Both the position numbers and the translations under genes were made by a program. Shown piece after piece: positions 47,201 to 57,900 of a DNA stretch of 64,000 nt. The stretch's first letter is position 1, and every line of letters starts with the position of its first letter. The notes under the pieces were generated by a model that worked only from the letters and a program-made list of their open reading frames with translations, ran no database searches and was not told the DNA's origin. This stretch comes from Acanthochlamys bracteata (lineage: Eukaryota; Streptophyta; Magnoliopsida; Pandanales; Velloziaceae): positions 4,371,489 to 4,435,488 of the forward strand of contig CM034144.1 of NCBI GenBank assembly GCA_019914995.1, read 5' to 3'.

Positions 47201-49975
47201 CTACACTTTGAGATTTTGCCATTAGCTACCAAAAAATGACCAAAAGTTTAATTGCACTCCTCTAGATTCATTATCAGAAGTTTTAAATGCCCTCCTTGAT
47301 TGCAATATCTTGTTATGTAGCATTTCGTACCCTTGATTCTATCTTCTGCTGCTACTTGGAAAGTATGAACATGTACTTCCCAAAGAAAACTATCGTTTAG
47401 GGAGAAATCCTCATTTATACTTATGTTAAAAGTAATTATAGGAGACAAAGTTGAAGTACTCACAGATAAAAAGAAAATGTACTTTAGTGGTTTCTTGAAA
47501 CATATAAAATATTGCTTATCCCTTATATGTTAAAAGCAAGAAAGATAAATATGATTGTTATTTTTTAAATAAAAAACTAAATTTAATTTAAAAAATCTTA
47601 AAATAAAATTTTTTTTACAGAATATTTTTATTTTAAACACAATTATTAAATATTCTCATAGTCCGCAAGACACCTAATAAAGTCACTATCATTATTTTAT
47701 TATCTACGTTACATGCAAAATCTAAGTTCTTGAAGATACCCTAAAAGAGCCAAACGATTCCAATGGTTTAGTATCAATCAATTATCCCAAAATGTATAAT
47801 TCAATTTAAATTCAATTTGGTCTGAAAAGAAATTTAAATTCAATTTGGTCCCAAAATGTATAATTCAATTGCACCCTACTTTCTTAATGCATACGGTTAT
47901 ACTTTCGGATCTAGAATTAGTTAGTACTTAAGCAACATAGCTAACAAACTTGCAAGAAAAAAAAAGACATATATTATATATGAGAAGCAAACTATTCATC
48001 CTTATGTATGATACATATCTCTTGTGGTTGATGAATGAATTAACATATAAAGGAAGAACAAATTAAAAGACAATTAACGATTGATTTCTGAAACTGACAA
48101 ACTAAATATTTTGGCTTTCTTTTTATATCTTATAAATATGTATATATACAAATATATTGTATCTATATATTATTATGTTTTTAACTACCCTTGTATAGAA
48201 ATTACAGAAGAAAAATTGCTTCGTATAGCATAATAAAAATCTTTTTGCTTTACTGGTTGCCGCGGTGCTTTTCAGATAGCAGGGTTGCTTCGTTACAAGT
48301 AAATTTTTTTTTTTTTTATTTATCGTATTTGAATGTATGAGGTGATATATGTATGGATGCATTTCAAAACCGAATTGTAATTAGTTTATGCATTTTCAAT
48401 GAATATGAGTACTTACTTTTCTTGAAATTCTTTGTGTTGAATGTTGTGGTATTTAGATTATTTGTGTATATTTTAGTGTTGTTCAATTGAATGATGTGAA
48501 TGAAAATATTATTTATATAGAAATTATTAAAAACAAAAGTGATCCACAGCAAAATTCATAAAAAATATCGATTGCACTAGTATCAGTCAATAATACCAAC
48601 TTAAAAGAAGATGCCGACTGCACTCAACAGTCGGTATTGGCGGGCAAATACCGATTGAAAGAATGATGGCTAACTACCGACTAAATCTACAAACTACATA
48701 AAACAGTCGTCAAATGGCTGCCGCTACCGACTATAGATGTAGTCGATATACACCGACAAACACGTTGGTCAAAAATTACCGACTAACATGTTGGTCGGTA
48801 ATTACGGACTAGCATGTGGTCGGTATTTTTCGACTGATATATTGGTAGGTAATTACCGACTATATTTTTAGTCGGTAATTTGCGTCGATGATTTTCAGTC
48901 GGTAATTTACTGTACACTACCGACTGAATATAAAGGTTGGTCGATAATTGATTTACCGACTTATATTTGCCGACCAATTATCGACCAATAGTTATTTAGT
49001 CGGTAAGTATATTTACCGAATGAAATGTGAATTTTGCCAACTGATTTAGTCAGTCATTGATTCGATTATTTCTATTAGTGGTAGGTACCTAGATACAATT
49101 TTTCTACAAATTAAGACCTTGACGTTCAGTTATTTTTGTAGCAGAGATGTTTCTTGCTGCCTGTATGAGATACATGTAATTAGGGCCCTCTTGTTGAGCT
49201 TTCTTTAGGTCATCCCAAAACGATGGCGTTAAGGTTGTGACACTATTCAACTATAATGAGTTTCCCTACCCTATGCTCAGTTTAATAATCATATCCGAAT
49301 AACTTAACCATTTCATCTAGGCTACTAAAAAGAAATAAGCATTGTTCTAGTAAGAATGTAAGGCTAAACTGGTCAGTTTAATGATGAAATGATTACCTAA
49401 TAAGTATAACTACCAACATTGAACGACAAGCACTAACACCATCAACTCCTTCTCATACGTTAGAGTTAGAAGCGATTGCTTGGCAAGTGCTTTATTGAAA
49501 TATGCAATTGTTTGATGCTTATGTGTAAGGATAGCACCAACGCAGGTTAATGCATCGGCTTCCACCGTAAAGGGATGTGAAAAGTTGGGGGCATTAACAA
49601 CATGCGTGGATGTCATTACTGATTTAAGGAGCTTAAATGCGTTATCAGTGTCAGTATCCAAGTAAACCTGTCCTTTTTAAGAAGGGCGGTCAGTGAGGCA
49701 ACAAATATGTCATAGTCTTTCACGAACCGTCTATAATAGCATGTCGATTGAATAAACCACTGTAAAGCTGTGACCGAAGAGGGTGTTGGCCACTGCAACT
49801 AGACTAAGGTAACCAAATTGGCACTTAGCCTTGTTATCAAAGAAATGTGCTTCTTCAGAACAGAGAAAAAGATTCCAGATTAAACAAGCGCTCTTTTCTA
49901 GTAGCAGTATAGATTAAAGTGTCATAAAAAAACACTAGGACAAACCTGCGTAGGAATGGCTGTAACAAGTATTGA

Positions 49976-51862
49976 TGTTGGGTTAAGCGTGAGTATATTA
50001 ATCTCATATTAAATAAAAATAAAATGAGAATGTGATTAATATTAAACAATTTTATAACCTATTAGCTTAAATTTTTGGGTTAGATTGGGTTTTCTATTGT
50101 ATTGATCGGACCCTTCATGTGTCTTATCTTGGTTAACTTTTTTGTTATTATATCTCCCCAATAGTAGTATCTGAGCAGATAATTTGGGTAGGAGCCTGAT
50201 GCATGTAATAGCTCTCACTGACAGTAGGTGAGCAAGTTAAGGGCTATGTGACTCACATAGGCTTCCGTACAGTGTGAATATGATTTAGAGCAACTTGGGC
50301 TCTAATGACTAGCTCTTAGTTGTGTACTAACGGTGACAAGAGAGATGACCGGCGCATATTATAGCTTTAATTGATAATGAGATGAGTAGATTAAGGGTAG
50401 TGTGAGTCACATTATTTTTGCAAGGTGTGAGTAAGAATAGAAGCAAGTTAGGCTCTGACAAGTGAATCTTGATGTGCAGTAACGGTGTTCGAGACCAACT
50501 GGCTGAGATTCTAAACAATCCACGTTCTTATTACACAATAGGGTGCTAGGATGAGAAGAAATATTTACGACTACTCTTAAGAGAGAGATTGTTGGGTTAA
50601 AGTAAGTATATTAGTCCCATATCGAATAAAAATAAGATAAGAAAGTGGTTAATATATTAGAAAGCTTCATAAACCATTGGTTTAAGCTTTTGGGTTAGAT
50701 TGGAATTTATAGTGTATTGGTTGGACCCTTAAGGTGTCATATATTGTTAACTCTTCCGGTATTGTATCTGATGGCTAGCTCTTAGTTGTGTAGTAATGGT
50801 GGCAGGCGAGACGACCGACGCATGTTATAGCTTTAGCTGATAGTGTGATAGGTATGTTAAGAGCAGTGTGACCCACATGGGTTTTAGTAAGTTGTGAATA
50901 AGGACTCAGAGTAAGTTAGGCTCTGATGGGTGGTCTTAGTGTGCAGTAATGGTGCTCGAGGCTAAGTGGCCGAGATTCTAATCGATCAACGTTCTTGGTG
51001 CGCGATAGCGTACTCGAATGAAGAGAAATATAAGTGGCTCACTCTTGAGGAGGAAATTATTGGGTTAAGAGTAACTGAATTAATCTCATATTGAATAAAA
51101 ATAAGATAAAAGTAAGGTTAATAAACTAGAGAGTTCCGTAACTTATTAACTTAACCTTTTAGGTTGGATTGAGCTTTATAAGATATGGATGCCCTTCAAG
51201 TGGTTTATCTTAGTTAACTCATTCAGTGTTATATCTCCCCAATAGTGGTATCGTAGCCGATGATTTGGTTGGTAGCCCGATACACGTAATAACTCTCGCT
51301 AACAATGTGTGAGCAGATTAAGAGTGGTGTGGCTCACATGGAATATCGCATGTTGTGAGCTAGCATTCAGACCAAATTGGGTTCTGATAATTGGCTCTTA
51401 GTTGTGCAATATCGGTTGAAGATGATGTGATTGGCGCATGTAATACCTTTAGCTGATAGTGCCATGAGTAGGTTAAAAATAGTATGACTCACATGTGCTT
51501 CTGCAAGGTGTGAGTAAGAATTCGAAGCAAGTTGGGATCTAACGGCTGGCTCTTAATGTGCAGTAACGGTGTCAGGGCCAAGTGGTTGGGATTCTAAGCA
51601 ATCGACGTATTTGGTGCGAGATAGGGTGCTCGGATGAGGAGAAATATAGATGACTTACTTTTGAAGGGGAGATTATTGGATTAAAAGTGAATAGATTAAT
51701 TCCATATTGAATAAAAATAGATGAAAACGGGGTTAATATATTAGAGAGATTCATAACTCATTGACTTAAGTTTTTGGATTGGATTGGTCTTTCTAGTGTA
51801 TTAATTGGACACTTAAGATGTCTCATTGTAGTTAACTCTTTCGGTGTTGTATCTCCTCAACA
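49976..51862 (+). mobile_element. TRIM-like LTR element array with four terminal-repeat copies
   Basis: Four ~180-190-bp LTR-like copies begin TGTTGGGTTAAG or TATTGG-GTTAA-like: 49,976-50,162, 50,590-50,769, 51,058-51,243 and 51,674-51,862. Each has an (A)TATTGAATAAAAATA-like start region and a TATCTCC(C/T)CAA end. A primer-site-like TGGTATC...GAGC/TAGCC follows copies 1 and 3, and a purine tract (AAGAGAGAGAT, GAGGAGGAAAT, AAGGGGAGAT) precedes copies 2, 3 and 4. The three internal parts (about 430, 290 and 430 bp) are related to each other and non-coding. Flanking 5-mers ATTGA and ATTCA are a near-match. The layout fits a terminal-repeat retrotransposon in miniature grown into a chain by recombination between repeats. 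It lies within the reverse-transcriptase part of the Gypsy fossil. Confidence 0.75.
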
Positions 51863-53891
51863 ATTCATCGATGTTGGGAGATTGCCAATGCATTGGCAAG
51901 CCAAACGACATTACCAAAAATTTGTATTGGCAATCATTAGTTTGAAAGGTGGTCTTATGCAGGTATTATTTCCTAACACGGATTTGTTGATAACCTAATT
52001 TTAAGTCGAGTTTGAAAATATAATGTGCACCGTGTAAGTTGTTTAAAAGCTCATCGATTACTAGGATTGGAAACTGTCCTAGACAGTAATGTCATTTAAG
52101 GAACGATAGTTGATGTAAAATCTTTAAGAGCCATACTTTTAAATCAACTAGACGAGTGAAGAAAATACAAATGCCCTAGAACGAATAATACCTTGAATTA
52201 ACATTTCCTTAGTGCGAGTACCGACACTAATGTGTTAGCCAGAGCATCATTAAGTAGCAAGCGAACCCCATGATCTTGTAATCATTATGGTGAAACACCG
52301 AAAATCGGTTGGAAAACATAACAATATTTGGCGAGAAGTGCCTGCAGATATGCATGGAGGTTTTGACGTCTTGTTGCCACTGTCATTAGAAGAAACAACC
52401 ATAATACTTAAGGAAAAAGTAACGTTCCTTGTTGAAGGCTCGTAAGTTGATATATCTCCTGCGAATACTTTGGAGGATGAATTCACGCCCTAGTAAGGTG
52501 AAATGTTATACCCGAGCAATCCCAATTACAAATAATGTCACTGAGACTCTAAAGCCATTGAATTCTCAAAACTAGATTATGCTTCCTAAGGGGAATGGGT
52601 ATGCCTCTATCACAATTGAACCCCATCGTATTTAAAGAAATTACTTTGTAGAGCAATTTGATAGAGTGTCGTTTGCCATTGGCAAGCTCTACTTGCTGGG
52701 GACGAACAACGATTACGTGAAACTGTATTAGAAAGTCCTTCGTCATATATTGCATAGAGAGGCTAGCACATTTGTGTCCGTTAGTGCATTTATCATCACC
52801 AATGTAAATATACACCTTTAGCCTTTTGTTCAAAAATTTCTATAGGGGAAAGGAGTAAGGCTCATATTCTTTTGTCGAGTAAGTAAGAGTAGAAGTAGTT
52901 GTTCCAGCTGGTGTAGTGGTGGTAGCTGGTGAAGTGGAGGTAGCTAGAGTAGAAGTAGTAGCTCAATTGGAAATATTACGAGCGGAAAGGTGAAGTAAGA
53001 GATTATCTTTGTCGATATATACGTGCAAGCTACTATACTTGTTGCCAGATGGAGGGTTCTCCGGATGTAACCTCCAAGGATATACATCTCAGTAATCCAC
53101 CACAAAAATGCCTAATAAGGTCATCCTCGTTGATACGTGGGAGACGTATGTGTATAATTTCAAATGACTTTTGGTATTCGGTGAGTTCCCACTTGCAAGA
53201 GTTGCTTGAGGACGTATTTTGGGTTCCCAAAACCCCTAGAGCAAATCCAAAGAGAAATGCGTCGGTGCACTCTTCCCACGAGTGGTTTGAATTGTCTCTT
53301 TAGAAGCTTTGTAACCAGCTCGTCTTGCAAGTACATCGATGCGATAGAACTTTCTCCAAACGTAGGATTTGATAGTATCGAAAGTGACAATTTGCCGAGT
53401 AAATCCACTTATGCTTATCCTATGGGATGTATTAGTGGACGTGTTGGTGGACGGTGAGTTGGTGTTGGATGGCAAAAAAGAGGGTTGTCTGAGTGATGTA
53501 TCCGGTAGGTTTAATTGCGGCTAGCTCGTTCTAAGAGCGATGGTAGTTATTGGAAGTGATGGTATTGAGGTTTTGTAAGTGTGGATGTGGAAGTAGGTAG
53601 GATAGGATTGATAGAAAGATAGGTAATAGATCTTTCTAGCGTGCAAAGATCGTTTTGTAATTCACGAAATTCTAACTTTTATACACAAAAGTCCATGGCT
53701 AAGATTGTGGTCAAGTTTGCTAAGTCTTGAATGCTGGGCTGATAGGGGGATCTTCGGGACACTAGGGTGATGGGTATTTGAAAAAAATTGTCAGCATTGA
53801 TAGTTGATGTGGACATCTGAAATGTAGGTGAATTTGGTGAAGCAGCGGTGGGGGCGAGAGTCCCTACTGAGACTAGTGGCTCTGATACAAA

Positions 53892-54266
53892 TGTTACGCT
53901 ACGTTGATCTAAGAATTGAAAATAGCTAATCTAAATAAAAGAAATAACTTCATTATGCATCCCGATGATTCGTACTTTATGTAAGAGATTGTATATAGCT
54001 AGTCATAAGAGTTTCCTTCCTAGATGAACTCGGCCTACCAAGGCTAGCTAAGAAATTCTTCTACTAATAGAACTCCTTCTAGGAAGTAAACGAACAAGTA
54101 AGTAATTGTATTAGAGACTAATAAGAGCTCAGCTCTTTATTAGTCATCTAGTGGTGCCTAAGCCTAAGACCTACAGCCTACATCTAGGACATTTTATGGA
54201 TTTATCTACGGTGCGTCCTATCCTTGTGAGATCACTCCAACCATGCATCTCCAAGAAGTGTATCAA
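53892..54266 (-). repeat. Gypsy 5' LTR (third Gypsy fossil)
   Basis: 375-bp partner of 44,553-44,920, with the primer site next to it on the left. Confidence 0.85.
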
Positions 54267-57200
54267 GATTTTTCACAAAGCCAATTGGTGATGAAGATGG
54301 TGTGACTTTTTTTTTTGTGAAACTCATAACATTGATAAATAATGTGAAACTAAAACTTCCTCTAGTGGAGTGACATTTTTTTTTGTTTTTTGTTTTGAAG
54401 ATGAAGTGGGCTAATTATTTTGAAATAAAGCAAGCTACTTATTTTGAAATGACGCAATCAATTGTCCTTGACTAAAACGGGCTACCAAGTTCTAAAGTAA
54501 ATCGGACCATAAAAGTTTTGAAATGAAGTAGACAAATTGTCTTGAAATAAATAATGAAGTTAGGAGTAACCACTTTCTTGGCCAATTCAGTCCAATCTGC
54601 TCTTATATTATATGGAAACTTAATCTTCCTTCTAAAACTAATCGGTAACAGAAAAATTGAGTCTAAGTCTTTAAGTAATATCATTGTAAGATTATTAATA
54701 AGTAACATGAGACTAAACTCTTCTGACAATAATATTTATGGGGCGAAATACAAGATTCATTCTTAATCTTTCCATATCTTTTGCGCGAGGCTTTTGAAGT
54801 TTATTTTTAAAAAAGTTAGTGATCATGAGTTGTATGTTTTTAAAAGTTTGTATCTAATTCAGCAAGACCATTTGGAGGTCATCTTACGCATATTTAGGAT
54901 GTCGTTCAAAGATGATAATACATACCGTTAACGCATATTTTGCAATGACTGATAATTGTATTTGTCATTACTATGTCCTTAAGTTAATTATTTGTAAATT
55001 TAATATTTATCCTTCAGACTAAAAGCATATTTGGCGGCGCTTATCATTGCTTATCAAAAATTTATTTCAATTGTTCGTTTTTCAATAAATTTTTTATAAT
55101 ATTTTAAAATCTTTGAAAAAATTTAAAAAGTATAGATAATTTATACGTCATAAATTTTTTATGTGTAAAATTTATTTTCTAAATAAAAAAGTCAAGCTTA
55201 TTTCTGAAAGCACTAAAATAAATTAATTAAAAAAAATTCTTTCTTTAAGCACTCTAGAACCTTCCTAATATTTCTGCACACAAATAAGTTAGGGTTTCTA
55301 TGTATGATGCCAAACTATTTCAGTGATTGGGTAAACTGAAAATCTTTAATGCCATTTAAACAAATTGCTGTATTAATCTAAACAACTAGCACATTTGTAA
55401 AGACAATTTACTGTAACACTTTCATATTAATATTATTTTTAAAGTCAATAGTTTGTGGAATGAAAATATATTAACTACAGATCATGTCTAAATTATGTTT
55501 AAAATTATAAGTTGGATAAGCTTAGTTAATAACTTACAAGGAATTTGAATTATGATATGCAAACACAAAGTGTCAAACTCAAAACCTAGAGAGTGGAAAT
55601 TGAACTTTGGTGGCAATTAAAACACGCCCTAATAGTTAAGAAAATAGGCAAATGATTTTAGTTGCATAAAAACTTACAGCATGTAACTTCTATACCTTAA
55701 TTTGTAAGGAAGAAATAAACACCATTGTGTTCTATAACGATTTCCAAGATTGTGATGGATCGATTCTATTATCGGCCAATCAATTAGCTTAGGATTTTCT
55801 TTTTTTTTTTTTTTTTTTTTGTAGTAAAGAGAGCTGTCTTTTAAATCTGTACACTTGATTATGTACTTCACATAAATCTACAAAAGGAGTACATCTCTGT
55901 GTTTCTCCAAACTTGATCCTTGCCCTGAGAAATTTACTTTGGATGGCTATTTAAACATAAATAGTTATTAAAATAATTATTAAACAATAATTTTTTTAAT
56001 AATATTTGGTTTTTATATCTTTTAAAGAATAAGTTGAAGATAATTTTTGTATTTTGTTGTACTTCAAAAATAAACTAATTGTATTTTTTATTAAACTATA
56101 AAAGTTCAAAGAGCACACCAATTACTGGCACACGAAAATTAACAATCCCATGTTAAATGTTTGGTCTTATCTTTCTAATTTTTATTTCAATTTTTAATTT
56201 TATATTTTTAATAAAATTTTTACAATATTATATAAAATTATTTAAATTTAAAAATGTAAATGTTTCACATTATAAAATATTTTTATTAATTATTTTTATT
56301 ATTATTTTATATAAAATATTATATTACTTTTTAAAAAGTAAAAATATTTTAAATTTTATAAAATTATTTTCTTAAAAGCACACCTAAACGTTCACCTAGA
56401 CTTGTACGCAGGAGAGAAACCTAAAAAAGCTTCAATTGCTGCTTGCATTGCACGAGAGAATGCTTATTAAAATTTGGAGTAACTGTTTTAGCCTATGATG
56501 TGTTGTCTCACAATTATAGAAAAGAAACCTGTAAAATTTTCTTTCGCTGTGCTTGCCGCCACTTGCAAGGGAAAAAGAAAAACAGAGACGGATTAGAAAG
56601 AAAAGAGAGAGAGTGTATGTAGTTTGCTTCTTTAATGAAGGAAAAAGAAATCACATTTTGGTTCTGGAAGCAAGTGCTTTAAATTTAACTGTGTATATTA
56701 ATGGCTTCAAAACTTCAAAAGGCAATAACCAAAAGGACCTTGTCCTGTTCCCCTAAAAGATTTCGGGGCTATTATGACAATAGCATCTTGATACCTAACC
56801 AAAAATGCGTTCTTATATCGAGTGTTATAGTATAGTATGATGTTATGTTTGGTAGTGTTAAAAATGTTAGACAAGCCAAGTGGAACCAAAAAAGCATTTG
56901 TTAGTGCGTGAGTTGTTCTGAGTGGAGTTCCTGCACGAGAAAAAAAAAAGTGTTAGGGATCTTTTCGAATTGTTTAATAAAGTATTTTTTCAAAAAAATG
57001 TTTTAATAAAATATTTTTACAAAAAAAATTATTTTTTAATTAAAAAAATAACTTATATTTATTTCAAATTTTTTAAAAATTAAAAATAATTTTAAAATAT
57101 TATAGAAAAATTTTTAGAAAATATAAAGTCGAAAAAGAAATGACAAAATGAAGTTGAAATAGAGAATCAAACGATTTTCTAAAGCATGTTTGTTGAGAAC

Positions 57201-57446
57201 TACTGCTTCCGCTCCTGCCACTATGAGAAGCTATAGTTAGATTCATACTCAAAATATTTGATGTAAGACGCTAATGTTGGTTTGAAAGCTCTTATGATAT
57301 TGTGTATTATATTTGTGAAGAAATCAAATTCTTGAATTAATTTATTTTAAGAACTATAATTTGCCATGTTGAGATCATAATGGTTTTTGTCTAATATATT
57401 TTCATGTATGATAATGTCGCTTTTACTATTATTATGACCTAAAGTT
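54267..57446. other. intergenic AT-rich region, no supported gene
   Basis: Many short frames, none recognised. 55,020-55,265 (CATATTTGGCGGCGCTTATC start) and 55,960-56,400 look like decayed MITEs. A ~22-base T run at 55,799-55,821 might be the tail of a minus-strand retrocopy or simple repeat, but no body was recognised. Confidence 0.4.
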
Positions 57447-57673
57447 AGAGTGCATTTACCTACCATCTAAATTCTATTTTTTTAAACTCATTTTAATATA
57501 AAATAAATAAAATATTTAAAACTTTTACTATCAATTTTTTTTTCAAAATTTAATTTTACAATTAATACAAAATTAATATATACACTTATTTTTTTATAGA
57601 TATTTTAATTTTAGTTTAATTTTTTAAAGTCAATTTAAAAAAGTGAGTCCACTTCCGAGGTTAACACACTCTT
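57447..57673. mobile_element. MITE, copy 2
   Basis: About 225 bp. It matches the MITE at 43,599-43,803 through the interior CATTTTAATATAAAATAAAT and TACAAAATTAATATA. Ends GAGTGCATTTACCTACCATC and, complemented, GAGTGTGTTAACCTCGGAAG form an imperfect terminal inverted repeat. Confidence 0.6.
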
Positions 57674-57900
57674 ATTACAACATATGTTTTCATAAATACT
57701 TTCTTTAAAATATTTATTGAATTCTATTTAAATTAAATAACTTTATTATCATATGGGAATTGTAAGTTTTAAGGTGATCTTTATATATTAATTCCCAACA
57801 TGTACAAAACTGTGAAAACTAATACAAGAAAAACAGTTTATAATGTAATATATTAAAATGTGCTTAAATCTTTCTCATATCATATTAAAATAATACTAAC

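Larger units (their letters stand above)
46059..49080. mobile_element. non-autonomous CACTA element, GTA target duplication
   Basis: Starts CACTATTATAATAATTAGCA at 46,059. The complement of its end at 49,080 reads CACTAATAGAAATAATCGAA (13 of 20 match, including CACTA). The 3-bp target duplication GTA is perfect (46,056-46,058 and 49,081-49,083). Both ends (about 46,059-46,420 and 48,590-49,075) are packed with subterminal repeats TACCGACTGA and AGTCGGTAAT in both orientations. No transposase is recognisable, so it depends on a partner. It is of a different family from the CACTA material at 1-13,380 (CCGACT motif against GCGACC). It is inserted in the old Gypsy fossil. Confidence 0.9.
44553..54266 (-). 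mobile_element. Ty3/Gypsy fossil carrying two nested elements
   Basis: LTRs: 3' LTR 44,553-44,920 (TGTTATGCTATG...GTGGATCA), 5' LTR 53,892-54,266 (TGTTACGCTACG...GTGTATCA). On the minus strand a primer site TTTGTATCAGAGCC adjoins the 5' LTR and a purine tract AAGGGGAGAGGAA lies inside the 3' LTR. Recognisable parts: gag (about 53,030-53,480), protease (52,549-52,833), reverse transcriptase pieces (around 51,870-52,200 and 49,616-50,049), RNase H (49,410-49,661; AYFNKALAKQ, TYEKELM) and integrase (about 45,100-46,040). It is interrupted by a CACTA element and a TRIM array, and is itself broken many times. The outer flanks (TTAGG, AGATT) do not match. Without the insertions it is ~4.8 kb. Old. 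Confidence 0.85.

Noticed and set aside
49976-51862. Cassandra-type TRIM (5S rRNA in the LTR)
   Set aside because: No 5S rRNA promoter-like boxes were recognised in the LTR-like repeats, so only a generic TRIM call is made.
55799-55821. Poly-T run as the tail of a minus-strand LINE, SINE or retrocopy
   Set aside because: No body with SINE promoter boxes, reverse transcriptase or a host coding sequence was recognised next to it.
56157-56375. 72-codon frame rich in F, I, K and L
   Set aside because: It is a translation of very AT-rich, MITE-like sequence and shows no protein-like pattern beyond composition.
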